Position numbers and translations under genes: made by a program. From NCBI GenBank assembly GCA_021730985.1, contig JAKFYI010000031.1:204772-268771 (forward strand): a stretch of 64,000 nt of DNA, read 5' to 3'. The notes beneath the pieces are model-generated. The model had not been told where the DNA came from and did no database searches. It saw only the letters and a program-made list of their open reading frames with translations. Position 1 is the stretch's first letter; each line of letters starts with the position of its first letter. Shown in pieces: positions 9,188 to 18,167 of this stretch. The stretch comes from Hyphomicrobiales bacterium. Lineage in GTDB: Bacteria; Pseudomonadota; Alphaproteobacteria; Rhizobiales; Xanthobacteraceae.

Positions 9188-10918
9188 ATGACCGAGGCGG
9201 TTCTGACAACATCAAACGCCCGCGCGCCCTTCTTCGCTCGTTACAACGCGAGCCCGATCCAGGCGCTCGCGCTGGCCGCCGTCGCACTTTTCCTGATCGC
9301 CTTCCTGATCGTGCCGCTGGTGCGCGTCATCCTCGTTGCCTTCACCGACGAGGGCCGCTTCAGCCTCGTGCATTTCGGCGACTTCCTCCGCACCTCACTG
9401 TTGCGCGACGCGTTCTGGAATTCGATCTATGTCGCCTCAATGACCGTGGTGGTCGCGAGCCTGATCGCCGTGCCGCTTGCCACCATCCTGGCGCGCTTCC
9501 GCTTCCCGGGAGCCGCGCTGATCCACACGCTCGGCGTGGTTCCGCTGGTGATGCCGCCGTTTGTCGGCGCGGTGGCGATGCAGCTCATCTTCGGGCGCAA
9601 CGGTTCGATCAACCTGCTGCTCAATGACTGGTTCGGCTTCCGAATCCCATTCATGGAAGGCCTGAACGGCGTGATCTTCGTCGAGGCTCTGCACTATTTC
9701 CCCTTTATCCTGCTCAACCTGTCGGCCTCGCTCTCCAACATCGATTCCGCGATGGAGGAGTCCGCGCAGAACCTCGGCGCGCGCGGATTCACGCTGTTCT
9801 CGCGCATCGTGTTTCCGCTGGCGATGCCGGGCTACGTCGCCGGCGCCGCGCTGGTGTTCGTCAAGGTTTTTGACGACCTGGCCACGCCGCTGCTGCTCAA
9901 CGTCACCTCGATGCTGGCGCCGCAGGCGTATCTGAAGATCACCACCGTCGGCGTGGCCGATCCGATGGGTTACGTGATCTCCGTCATCATGATCGTATGC
10001 TCGCTCGGCGCCATGCTGCTGTCCGCGCTGGTGCTGCGCGGCCGCGATTTTTCCACCACCCAGCGCGGCGGCGGCGGGCTGTCGCGGCGGCGGCTTGGCC
10101 GGCTCGGCAACGCGCTCGCCATCGCATTTGTCGTGGTCACGCTGCTGATCGTGCTGTCGCCGCATATCGGCATCTTCCTGCTCTCGATCGCCACGGTGTG
10201 GTCGTTCGCGATGCTGCCCGATGCCTACACGCTGCAGCACTACGTCACCGTGTATCGCGAGGCCGCGCCGATGATCGGCAACACCATGCTGTACTGCGGG
10301 CTGGCCGGGCTGATCGACATCGTGCTCGGCGCGACGCTCGCCTATGTGGTGTTGCGCACCCGGCTGCCGGGCCGCCGGCTGGTCGAACAGGTGGCAATGT
10401 CGGCGGTCGCAATCCCCGGGCTGGTGCTCGGCATCGGACTGCTGCGCACCTACTACGACGTCAAGCTGCCGATCTCCGGCGAGTCGCTGGCGACCTTCTG
10501 GTTCATGCTGGTGATCGCCTACGCGGTGCGCCGCCTGCCCTACGCGCTGTCGGCCGCGACCGCGGCATTGCAGCAGCTTCACGTCAGCCTGGAGGAAGCC
10601 GCCGAAAGTCTGGGCGCCGGCAAGCTGCGGGTGCTGTCGCGCATCGTGGTGCCGCTGATGACCGGGGGGTTGCTGGCCGGCTTTGTGACGAGCTTCGCCA
10701 CCGCCGCGGTCGAGTTGTCCGCGACGCTGCTGCTGGTCGCGCGCGCGCCGGACGCGCCGCTGTCCTACGGCATCTACGTCTACATGCAGTCCGCCGCCGG
10801 ACGCGGGCCGGGCGCGGCGTTGGGCGTGATCGCCGTGGTGGTGGTGTCGATCGCGACTTATGCCGCGTACAAGATCGCCGAACGCGAGCGTGGCCTGAAA
10901 TCGCGGGAGGTGTTTTGA
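9188..10918 (+). CDS. ABC transporter permease with two fused membrane domains (FbpB type)
   Basis: This inner-membrane protein of about 576 aa has two binding-protein-dependent permease halves, each with six predicted membrane segments and an EAA loop: EESAQNLGARGFTLFSRIVFPLAMPG in the first half and EEAAESLGAGKLRVLSRIVVPL in the second. Two-domain permeases of this length are typical of iron (FbpB/SfuB) and related importers. ATGs at 9167 and 9179 are also possible starts; the first lies in a repeat, so the ATG at 9188 with an upstream GAG is preferred. The stop overlaps the ATPase start by one base. Confidence 0.88.
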   Translation: MTEAVLTTSNARAPFFARYNASPIQALALAAVALFLIAFLIVPLVRVILVAFTDEGRFSLVHFGDFLRTSLLRDAFWNSIYVASMTVVVASLIAVPLATILARFRFPGAALIHTLGVVPLVMPPFVGAVAMQLIFGRNGSINLLLNDWFGFRIPFMEGLNGVIFVEALHYFPFILLNLSASLSNIDSAMEESAQNLGARGFTLFSRIVFPLAMPGYVAGAALVFVKVFDDLATPLLLNVTSMLAPQAYLKITTVGVADPMGYVISVIMIVCSLGAMLLSALVLRGRDFSTTQRGGGGLSRRRLGRLGNALAIAFVVVTLLIVLSPHIGIFLLSIATVWSFAMLPDAYTLQHYVTVYREAAPMIGNTMLYCGLAGLIDIVLGATLAYVVLRTRLPGRRLVEQVAMSAVAIPGLVLGIGLLRTYYDVKLPISGESLATFWFMLVIAYAVRRLPYALSAATAALQQLHVSLEEAAESLGAGKLRVLSRIVVPLMTGGLLAGFVTSFATAAVELSATLLLVARAPDAPLSYGIYVYMQSAAGRGPGAALGVIAVVVVSIATYAAYKIAERERGLKSREVF

Positions 10919-11946
10919 TGACCCGCGGCGTGACCATCGACCGCGTCTCGTTCGGCTATGGCGCAACCGCCGTTCTCGATGACGTCAGCCTGGACGTGGC
11001 GCGTGGCGAGTTCTTCGCGTTTCTCGGTCCGTCCGGCTCCGGCAAAACGACGCTGCTGCGCCTGGTCGCAGGCTTCGGCAAACCGGGCAACGGCCGCATC
11101 CTGATCGGCGAGCGCGACGTCACCGGCCTTCCGCCCTGGAGCCGCAACGTCGGCATGGTGTTCCAGAGCTATGCGCTGTGGCCGCACATGACGGTGGCGA
11201 AGAATGTCGCGTTTGGGCTGGAGCGCCGCCGGATGTCCCGCGCCGAGATCAACCGCAAGGTCGCGGCCGCCCTGGAGCTGGTCGGCCTCACCGCCTACGC
11301 CAGCCGCCGGCCGTCGCAGCTTTCCGGCGGCCAGCAGCAGCGCGTCGCGCTGGCCCGCACCATCGTGATCGAACCGGAGGTGCTGCTGCTCGACGAGCCG
11401 CTGTCCAACCTCGACGCCAAACTGCGCGTCGAGATGCGCTCCGAACTCAAGTTGCTGCAACGCAAGCTCGGCATCACCGCGATCTACGTCACCCACGACC
11501 AAGAGGAGGCGAACGCGGTGGCCGACCGCATCGCTGTGCTCGACCAGGGCCGCATCCAGCAGATCGGCGCGCCGACCGCGCTGTACGATCATCCGGCCAA
11601 CCGGTTCGTCGCGACCTTCCTCGGCACCGCCAACCTGATCGAAGGCCGCATCGTGAACGGCAACTTTTCCGGCGGCGGGCTGGTGCTCGGCGGCATCGGC
11701 GGGCCGGACGGTCCGGCCTGCATCTCGATCCGCCCGCAGGATGTCACGCTGGGCACGCCCGGCCTCGGCGCCGCGGCCACCGTCGAAGTGTACGAGTTTC
11801 TCGGCGGCGTGGTCCGCTACCAGTTACGAATGGGCGAACAGCGCCTGGTGGTGGATATGGCCCACCGGCGCGACCAGCAGGCCCACGCGGTGGGATCGGC
11901 GGTCGGCGTGTCGGTCGATCCGCAACAGATCGCGGTGTTACGATAG
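10918..11946 (+). CDS. ABC transporter ATP-binding protein (FbpC/PotA class)
   Basis: This 342-aa ATPase shows Walker A (GPSGSGKTT), Q-loop (VFQSYALWPH), signature (LSGGQQQR), Walker B (VLLLDEPLSNLD) and H-loop (VTHDQEE) in order within the first 210 residues. A C-terminal TOBE-like regulatory domain follows (residues about 240-340). The start ATG overlaps the TGA of the permease gene, so the subunits are translationally coupled. It energises uptake by the preceding permease and binding protein. Confidence 0.93.
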   Translation: MTRGVTIDRVSFGYGATAVLDDVSLDVARGEFFAFLGPSGSGKTTLLRLVAGFGKPGNGRILIGERDVTGLPPWSRNVGMVFQSYALWPHMTVAKNVAFGLERRRMSRAEINRKVAAALELVGLTAYASRRPSQLSGGQQQRVALARTIVIEPEVLLLDEPLSNLDAKLRVEMRSELKLLQRKLGITAIYVTHDQEEANAVADRIAVLDQGRIQQIGAPTALYDHPANRFVATFLGTANLIEGRIVNGNFSGGGLVLGGIGGPDGPACISIRPQDVTLGTPGLGAAATVEVYEFLGGVVRYQLRMGEQRLVVDMAHRRDQQAHAVGSAVGVSVDPQQIAVLR

Positions 11947-11968
11947 TCGCGGCTGAAGGGAGCATGCA

Positions 11969-12731
11969 ATGGACCAAGCCGCGATCGAGGAAGTCGCACA
12001 ACTTTTCATCCAGGCGCGCAACACCGGCGCGCGGCTGGATGCTCTGCCCGCGCGGCTGAAGCCTGCGAACTTCGAAGATTCCCGCGCGATCATGGACGCG
12101 GTTGACCGCATCGTCGGCGACACGATCATCGGCACCAAGATTGCGGCGAAGCCGGGCGCCGAGGTGGTTTACACCACGTTGCACGCCGGCCGCGCGTTCG
12201 AGAGCCCGGCGCGCATCCCGCGCGCTGGTGCCGAGCCAGTACCTGGAGTGCGAGATTTCATTTCGCCTCACCCGCGACTTGCCGCCGCGCGCCACCGGCT
12301 ATTCCGAGCAGGAGGTGTTCGACGCACTGGAGGCCTGCGTGGCGTTCGAGGCGGTCGATTGCCGCTTCAAGGATCTCGCCGCGACGATGGCAAAGGCGCC
12401 ATACGATTTCTACGCCGACCATATCGCGGCGGGCGCCATGGTGTTCGGCCCGTTCCGCAACGACTGGCAGAAGACCGATTTCACCAAGATCAGAATTTCG
12501 ATGACGCAGGGCGCGCGCACCATCATCGAGAAAACCGGCGGTCACCCGACCGGCAATCCGGCCATCCCCGCCGTTGTGCTCGCCAACATGCGGCGCGCCA
12601 CCACCGGGCTCAAGGCCGGGTGGATGATCGTCACCGGCTCGTTCACCGGCTTTCATCCAGTCGAATTGAACGTGCCGGTGCGTGGCGAATTCGAAGGCTT
12701 CGGCACCATGGAAGCGACGATCACAAACTAG
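11969..12731 (+). pseudogene. 2-keto-4-pentenoate hydratase/decarboxylase-like gene with one frameshift
   Basis: The N-terminal third (MDQAAIEEVAQLFIQARNTG to HAGRAFESPARIP) reads in one frame; the rest (ALVPSQYLECEISFRLTRDLPP to GEFEGFGTMEATITN) continues in the +1 frame. The join falls in the CCCGCGCGC run at about 12217-12226. The total of 763 bases is 254 codons plus one base, so removing one base restores a full-length MhpD/fumarylacetoacetase-fold hydratase of about 253 aa. No other damage is visible, so this is either a very young pseudogene or a sequencing error in a GC run. These enzymes hydrate 2-oxopent-4-enoate in aromatic meta-cleavage pathways; no partner genes are nearby. The stop shares the tetramer CTAG with the convergent transglutaminase gene. 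Confidence 0.8.
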
Positions 12732-13534
12732 ACGATCTCGTCGGTGATGACCTTGAAGCCCGACAGCGTGCAGGGCCCGAACGAGGTCACGATCGCAACG
12801 TCGGTCGCATCGCGGCCGCGCGCCATCAGGATGCGTCCGATGCGCGGATGGTTGTGCCTCGCATCGAATGTGTACCAGCGGCCGCCAAGATACGCCTCGA
12901 ACCAGGCGCTGAAATCCATCGGCGAGTCGTCGGGCGGCACGCCGATGTCACCGAGATAGCCCGTGCAATAGCGCGCCGGAATATTCATGCAACGGCACAT
13001 CGCGACTGCAAGGTGGGCGAAGTCGCGGCATACGCCGCGCTTTTCGTTGTAGGCGTCGAACGCCGTCTTCATCGGGCTGGCGTGGGCATAGCCGAAGGTG
13101 ATGTGGTTGTGGACGTAGTCGCAGATCGCCGCCACCAGCGGCCAGCCTTTCGGCACATGGCCGAACAGCGGCCACGCGATGTTCATCAGCCGGTCGGTCT
13201 CGCAGTAGCGGCTGCCGAGCAGATAGACCAGCACCTCCACCGGCAGGTCTTCCAGAGCATGCTGGATCGCATCGGGAGCAACCGCATCCGGGTCGCCCTT
13301 GTCGTGCACCACGAAATCGGTCGAGAAGGTCAGGCGGCCCGCCGGCGCGCGGATCACATGACAGAAATTTCCGAAGCCGTCGTGGTAGGTGTTGACCGGA
13401 ACCGGCTGGTCGATCTGCATGCGATCCCAGGTCAGCAGATCGGGAATGCGCGACGGATGCACGCTCAACTGCAGGATCATCGGCGTCGGGGCCGGACAAT
13501 CGTAGGAAATCTCGTAGCCCGCACGGACCTTCAT
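12728..13534 (-). CDS. Transglutaminase-like cysteine protease family protein
   Basis: This 268-aa protein has an N-terminal beta-rich region (KVRAGYEISYDCPAPTPMIL) and a transglutaminase-like core. The catalytic Cys lies in KRGVCRDFAHLAVAMCR and the His/Asp partners in FSAWFEAYLGGRWYTFDARHN. Members of this family act as proteases or peptidases of unknown substrate. Its ATG overlaps the stop of the upstream paralogue at 13531-13534 (ATGA), so the two are co-translated. Confidence 0.85.
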   Translation of the reverse strand: MKVRAGYEISYDCPAPTPMILQLSVHPSRIPDLLTWDRMQIDQPVPVNTYHDGFGNFCHVIRAPAGRLTFSTDFVVHDKGDPDAVAPDAIQHALEDLPVEVLVYLLGSRYCETDRLMNIAWPLFGHVPKGWPLVAAICDYVHNHITFGYAHASPMKTAFDAYNEKRGVCRDFAHLAVAMCRCMNIPARYCTGYLGDIGVPPDDSPMDFSAWFEAYLGGRWYTFDARHNHPRIGRILMARGRDATDVAIVTSFGPCTLSGFKVITDEIV

Positions 13535-14403
13535 TGCCCCGCCCCTGCCGTAACCTTGACTGCAACCTTCATGGCGAGATGATCCGACGCGGTGCCGATC
13601 CATGTGCCTTGCAGCGGGATGGCTTCTTGCGGCTCGTGCACCACCGCCACGCGCACGAGGTTTTCGTTTCCGACCATGCCGCTCGACGGATCGAAGTCGA
13701 TCCAGCCCGGGCCCGGGATACAAGCCTGGACCCAAGCATGGGTGTTGCCGCCGGTGATGGCTTCGCCGTCGTCGTCGGCAATCCGCAGATAGCCCGATAC
13801 AAACCGCGCAGCGATCCCCAGCGAGCGCAACGCCGCGATCATCAACACCGCAAGATCGCGGCAGCTTCCACTGCCGAGCTTCAGGGTCTGCGCCGGGGTC
13901 TGGATCCCCTTCTCGTGCCGCGTCACATACTTGAAATCGCGCTTGATGGTCCGCGTCATGCCGACGAGCAGATCGTGAGTCTCGGCCGAGCCATCCGCGC
14001 GCAGGAACATCGCGGCCCAGCGATCGAGTTCGGCATGCGGAAACAACGGCGCCAGGAAGCGCGCCAGGCTTGACCGCTCTTCCTCGGGATACTTGAAAGG
14101 ATAGGTGGAAGCGAAATCCCGGATGTCGGCGGCGCGGAATGCGACCGGCGCGTGATCGACACGGATGGTGCTTTGAAAGCGCAGCTCCGAGGCCTGCCCA
14201 GCGAAACGGGCGATCGCGACATGATTGCCGAACGCATCCCGCGTCCAAGAGAGCTGGCTCGGCTCCGGGGTGATTTCGAGAGCGGATTCGAGCACCCGCT
14301 GATCGTCGTCGTCGCGCGGACGCAGCATCATCCGGTGGTCGCCGAACGCCACCGGTTGCTTATAGTGGTGGCTCGTGAGGTGCCTAATGATCAGAATCGG
14401 CAT
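13531..14403 (-). CDS. Transglutaminase-like protein, second paralogue
   Basis: The start at 14403 (MPILIIRHLTSHHY) follows a GGGA ribosome binding site and gives 290 aa. An N-terminal beta domain is followed by a transglutaminase core with Cys in LGSGSCRDLAVLMIAALRSLG, His in GGNTHAWVQA and Asp in GWIDFDPSSG. This is the common bacterial form; its gene is often found next to similar genes in alphaproteobacteria. It is co-operonic and overlapping with the downstream paralogue. Substrates are unknown. A longer upstream reading frame only shadows the divergent amidohydrolase gene. Confidence 0.87.
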   Translation of the reverse strand: MPILIIRHLTSHHYKQPVAFGDHRMMLRPRDDDDQRVLESALEITPEPSQLSWTRDAFGNHVAIARFAGQASELRFQSTIRVDHAPVAFRAADIRDFASTYPFKYPEEERSSLARFLAPLFPHAELDRWAAMFLRADGSAETHDLLVGMTRTIKRDFKYVTRHEKGIQTPAQTLKLGSGSCRDLAVLMIAALRSLGIAARFVSGYLRIADDDGEAITGGNTHAWVQACIPGPGWIDFDPSSGMVGNENLVRVAVVHEPQEAIPLQGTWIGTASDHLAMKVAVKVTAGAGQ

Positions 14404-14463
14404 CGAATTCCCAGCAAGCAATTCATGCGCAAATAACATGCATTTTTCGCGCCAAGCCGCCGA

Positions 14464-15294
14464 ATGCCGATGAACCGGACACCGGACAGCCTGTTGGCGG
14501 CCGATGAGCCGTGTCCGGTCACCGTACACAACGAAAACGGGTCGTCTCCGCTGCTGATCGTTGCCGATCATGCGGGCAACCTCATGCCCCGCGCCTTGGC
14601 TGAGCTGGGAGTCTCGGAGTTCGAGCGCCAGCGCCACATCGCCTGGGACATCGGGATCGCCAACGTGGCCCGGCTGGTGGCGGATGCGCTCGACGCCACG
14701 CTGGTTCAGCAGAACTATTCGCGCCTCGTCATCGACTGCAACCGCATGCCGGGATCGGAGACATCGATGCCGGAGATCAGCGAGCGCACCCCGGTTCCGG
14801 GCAACATCGGCTTGAGCGAACACGCCAAGGCCGTGCGCGTGCGCGAGATATTCCTGCCCTACCATGACCGGATCGAAGCCGAGCTTGAACGGCGGAGGCA
14901 GGCGGGACGCCCGGCGGCGCTGGTCGCACTGCACAGCTTCACACCGGTCTACATGGATGTGGCGCGGCCCTGGCACACCGGCGTGCTTTACAATCGCGAC
15001 CCGCGGTTTGCCCATCTGCTGATGGCGCTGTTGAAGCGCGAAGCCGGGCTGATGGTCGGTGACAACGAGCCGTACAGCGTGACCGACGAGTCCGACTACA
15101 CCATTCCAGTGCATGGCGAGCGGCGCGGCCTGCATCACGTTGCAATCGAGGTTCGCCAGGATCTGATTGCCGCCGAACCGGGCCAGCAAACGTGGGGGCC
15201 GCTGCTGGCACGCCTGATCGCGCGGGCTTACAGCGAACTGCTGGCGGCAGAGTCGGCCGACCGGGGCGATGGCGCGGGCGCGATTGTGCGTTAG
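14464..15294 (+). CDS. N-formylglutamate amidohydrolase family protein
   Basis: This 276-aa protein matches the FGase family that hydrolyses N-formyl-glutamate or related N-acyl amino acids. Typical elements include LLIVADHAGNLMPRAL near residue 35, the segment NYSRLVIDCNR near 95, ALVALHSFTPV with a likely metal-binding His, and VHGERRGLHHVAIEVRQD. It is divergent from the transglutaminase pair; no other histidine-degradation genes are present, so its role there is unproven. Confidence 0.88.
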   Translation: MPMNRTPDSLLAADEPCPVTVHNENGSSPLLIVADHAGNLMPRALAELGVSEFERQRHIAWDIGIANVARLVADALDATLVQQNYSRLVIDCNRMPGSETSMPEISERTPVPGNIGLSEHAKAVRVREIFLPYHDRIEAELERRRQAGRPAALVALHSFTPVYMDVARPWHTGVLYNRDPRFAHLLMALLKREAGLMVGDNEPYSVTDESDYTIPVHGERRGLHHVAIEVRQDLIAAEPGQQTWGPLLARLIARAYSELLAAESADRGDGAGAIVR

Positions 15295-15335
15295 ACTGCG
15301 CCCCAAGAATTCTGGAAAAAATCAGGGGAAACGCC

Positions 15336-16319
15336 ATGACACTTCCACGCCGCCGATTCTTGACTCTGGCCGCGGGCGCTGCCGCGCTTCCGCTCATGCC
15401 GCATGTCGCCCGCGCGCAGGCCGGGTATCCCAACCGCATCGTCAAGCTGGTGGTCGGATTTCCGCCGGGCGGCGGCGCCGACGCGGTATCTCGCATCATT
15501 GCCGCGCGGCTGTCGGAGCTATGGGGCCAGCAGGTCGTGGTCGAGAACAAGCCGGGCGCCGGCAGCAACCTCGCGCTCGACAACGTGGCGAACTCGGCGG
15601 CGGACGGCTACACGATCATCATGTCGGTGCGTGCGCCCGGCTTGAGCCGCTTCCTGTTCTCGCAGTTGAGCTACGACCCGGACGCGTTCGCGCCGGTGTC
15701 GCGGATCGGCACCTATACGCATCTGCTCGTGGTGCCGAAAGACCATCCGGCAAAGACGATGCAGGACTTCATCGCGCACGCGAAGTCCAACCCCGGCAAG
15801 GTGACGTTCGCCTCACCCGGCGTCGGCACGCCATCGCATCTCACCGCCGAATATCTCAAGACCAAGGGCGGCTTCGAGATGACCCACGTCCCGTATCGCG
15901 GTGTTGCCGCAGGCGCGATGAGCGACCTGATGGCGAACCGCATCGACGCGATGGTGAACACCACCGGCTCGCTGCTTCAGCCGGCGCGCGGCGGCAACGT
16001 GCGCGGCCTTGCGGTGACCTCGGCCAAGCGCTCAGGGCTCGCGCCGGAGTTTCCGACCATGCAGGAATCCGGCGTCGCAGGCTTCGACATCTCGTCCTGG
16101 TACGCGCTGTTCATGCCGCTCAAAACGCCGGCCGACATCGTCAAGAAGGTCAACGCCGACATGGTGACGATCCTGGCCGAACCCGTGTTGAAGTCGCGGC
16201 TGGCGCCGCTGGGCATCGAGGCCGCAAGTTCGACACCCGAGCAGTTGGCCGCCGAGGCCAAGGCCGAGACCGAGCTTTGGGGTCAGGTCATCAAGGCGAC
16301 GGGCATCAAGGGCGACTGA
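15336..16319 (+). CDS. Bug/TctC-family tripartite tricarboxylate transporter binding protein
   Basis: This 327-aa periplasmic protein starts at 15336 after an AGGGGAA ribosome binding site. It has a twin-arginine-like leader (RRRFLTLAAGAAALPLMPHVARAQA), then the Bug signature motifs YPNRIVKLVVGFPPGGGADAVS, QQVVVENKPGAG and FEMTHVPYRG. Bug proteins bind carboxylates and similar solutes for TctAB-type transport. This copy is an orphan with no membrane subunits beside it; the only TctAB pair in the window is 20 kb away. Confidence 0.93.
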   Translation: MTLPRRRFLTLAAGAAALPLMPHVARAQAGYPNRIVKLVVGFPPGGGADAVSRIIAARLSELWGQQVVVENKPGAGSNLALDNVANSAADGYTIIMSVRAPGLSRFLFSQLSYDPDAFAPVSRIGTYTHLLVVPKDHPAKTMQDFIAHAKSNPGKVTFASPGVGTPSHLTAEYLKTKGGFEMTHVPYRGVAAGAMSDLMANRIDAMVNTTGSLLQPARGGNVRGLAVTSAKRSGLAPEFPTMQESGVAGFDISSWYALFMPLKTPADIVKKVNADMVTILAEPVLKSRLAPLGIEAASSTPEQLAAEAKAETELWGQVIKATGIKGD

Positions 16320-16353
16320 CCGAGAAACATGGACAGGCGGCGCGGCCGGCCGC

Positions 16354-16869
16354 TCAGTCCATCTTCTCGTTCGGATAGACGCCCCACAGCCGCTCCTGCG
16401 GGATCCAGCCGTCGAAGCCCTGGCCGGTCACCCGGCACCAGCTCGTGTTGCAGCGCTTCACCGAGGCCTGCACGCCGGGCTGGAGTTGAGCCGCCACCGC
16501 GCTTTTTGAGTCGGGCTTTTCATACAGCGAGATCAGTTCGGCCTTGGACTTCGCCGTCACCACGCCGGTGCGGCGGCCGGACAGCAGCGAGTGATAGACC
16601 CAGCCCTCGGTTCCATCGGAATCGCGGATGCGCCGCCAGTTCTCGAACTCGGCGGTGATCTCCACCGGCAGGCCGGCACGCTGGTAGACCCACTTGGTTT
16701 CGTAGTGCTTGGCCGGGCCGATGTGCATGTTGACCTTGTCGGCCTTCAGGCTGACGTAGCGCGGCACCGGCAGCCCGCTGGCGGAGCCGGTGGTGTCCGC
16801 CTGCGCGGGTGCCGCGGCGGCAAACGCTGCAACCAGCATCACGGACAGGCAGCGGACGACATGTCTCAT
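16354..16869 (-). CDS. SH3-domain (YgiM-like) secreted protein
   Basis: With the start at 16869 (MRHVVRCLSVML) the product is 171 aa with a signal peptide ending near APAQA. Two bacterial SH3-like repeats follow: VNMHIGPAKHYETKWVYQRA with GTEGWVYHSLL, and ISLYEKPDSKSAVAAQLQPG with GWIPQERLWG. Such proteins are thought to bind the cell wall in the periplasm. It is monocistronic and divergent from the hydroxyacid dehydrogenase gene. A longer frame upstream lacks a plausible leader. Confidence 0.85.
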   Translation of the reverse strand: MRHVVRCLSVMLVAAFAAAAPAQADTTGSASGLPVPRYVSLKADKVNMHIGPAKHYETKWVYQRAGLPVEITAEFENWRRIRDSDGTEGWVYHSLLSGRRTGVVTAKSKAELISLYEKPDSKSAVAAQLQPGVQASVKRCNTSWCRVTGQGFDGWIPQERLWGVYPNEKMD

Positions 16870-17051
16870 ACGCGTCACAATCGGAAAATCACGGCCGGAA
16901 CGGGCCGCGGCGCGGGCGCTTTGTCTTGAAACGCCCTTCTGATAGAGAGAAAGCCAACCCCCACCCACGGAATGGGCGTTGGAGAGTGTCGCCCAGCCCG
17001 GTTAACGAGTTTTAAACGGCCGCCCGGAACGGCCCCCGAGGGGCATGAAGA

Positions 17052-18053
17052 ATGCCGAAATCCAAGAAGCCGCTGGTGGTGGTCACCCGAAAGCTCCCGG
17101 AGCGTGTCGAGGCGCGGATGCGGGAGCTGTTCGACACCCGCCTCAATGACGACGACCGCCCGATGAGCCAGGCCCAACTGGCCGAGGCCATGCGCAGCGC
17201 CGACGTGCTGGTGCCCACCGTCACGGACCGCATCGATGGCGCGGTGCTCAAAGAGGCCGGATCGAGGCTCAAGCTGATCGCCAACTTCGGCAACGGCGTG
17301 GACAACATCGACGTCGCAGCCGCGGTGGCGCGCGGCATCACCGTCACCAACACGCCGGGCGTGCTGACGGAGGACACCGCCGACATGACCATGGCGCTGA
17401 TCCTCGCGGTGCCGCGTAGGCTCACCGAGGGCGCCAACACCCTGACCGGCGGCGGCGAATGGAGCGGCTGGTCACCGACCTGGATGCTCGGCCACCGCAT
17501 CTGGGGCAAGCAGCTCGGCATCGTCGGCATGGGGCGGATCGGCCAGGCGGTGGCACGGCGCGCCGGCGCGTTCGGCCTGCAGATCCATTACCACAACCGC
17601 CGCCCGGTCGCGGCCGCGATCGCCAAGGACCTCAAGGCGACCTATTGGGAAAGCCTCGACCAGATGCTGTCGCGCGTGGACATCGTCTCGGTGAACTGCC
17701 CGCACACACCGGCGACGTTTCACCTGCTTTCAGCGCGCCGCCTCAAGCTGTTGCACAAGGAAGCCTACGTCGTGAATACCGCGCGTGGCGAGGTGATCGA
17801 CGAGGCCGCGCTGATCCGCATGGTCGCCGCGGGCGAACTAGCCGGCGCCGGTCTCGACGTGTTCGAGCACGAGCCCGCCGTCAATCCGCGGCTGGCGCGG
17901 CTGGCGCGCGACGGCAAGGTGGTGCTGCTGCCGCACATGGGCTCAGCCACGGTCGAGGGCCGCATCGACATGGGCGAGAAGGTGATCGTCAACATCCGCA
18001 CGTTCATGGACGGCCACAAGCCGCCCGACCGCGTGCTGCCGTCGATGCTGTAA
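17052..18053 (+). CDS. D-2-hydroxyacid dehydrogenase (glyoxylate reductase-like)
   Basis: This 333-aa NAD(P)-dependent enzyme has the D-isomer hydroxyacid dehydrogenase layout: a split substrate domain and a Rossmann domain (LGIVGMGRIGQAVARRAG) with basic residues after strand two (HNRRP), which suggests NADPH preference. The catalytic Arg, Glu and His are present in VNTARGEVID, DVFEHEP and LLPHMGSAT. It most resembles GyaR/GhrA-type glyoxylate or hydroxypyruvate reductases, but the substrate is inferred. The last 33 bases are duplicated 89 bases downstream, past a terminator. Confidence 0.9.
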   Translation: MPKSKKPLVVVTRKLPERVEARMRELFDTRLNDDDRPMSQAQLAEAMRSADVLVPTVTDRIDGAVLKEAGSRLKLIANFGNGVDNIDVAAAVARGITVTNTPGVLTEDTADMTMALILAVPRRLTEGANTLTGGGEWSGWSPTWMLGHRIWGKQLGIVGMGRIGQAVARRAGAFGLQIHYHNRRPVAAAIAKDLKATYWESLDQMLSRVDIVSVNCPHTPATFHLLSARRLKLLHKEAYVVNTARGEVIDEAALIRMVAAGELAGAGLDVFEHEPAVNPRLARLARDGKVVLLPHMGSATVEGRIDMGEKVIVNIRTFMDGHKPPDRVLPSML

Positions 18054-18142
18054 AGGTCATCCGGCGGCTTCTTATTGCGATGAGACGGCCCGCGCATGCG
18101 GGCCTTTTGCCGCCCGACCGCGTGCTGCCATCGATGCTGTAG
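18021..18142 (+). repeat. Direct duplication of the 3' end of the dehydrogenase gene
   Basis: Bases 18021-18053, encoding PPDRVLPSML and the stop, reappear at 18110-18142 with one internal mismatch and a changed third stop base (TAA to TAG). The copies flank the terminator hairpin at 18087-18108, and the second copy has no gene in front of it. Confidence 0.85.
18087..18108 (+). terminator. Probable terminator between the duplicated gene ends
   Basis: GGCCCGC (18087-18093) and GCGGGCC (18098-18104) form a 7-bp stem with a GCAT loop, followed by TTTT. Confidence 0.6.
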
Positions 18143-18167
18143 AACGCGTATCCCGAGCAGGTTCTCG

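Noticed and set aside
17459..18142. A frame overlapping the dehydrogenase gene that ends in the same LPPDRVLPSML peptide
   Set aside because: Only the last 11 residues come from the duplicated gene tail; the rest is a shadow frame. It is treated as a repeat, not a gene.
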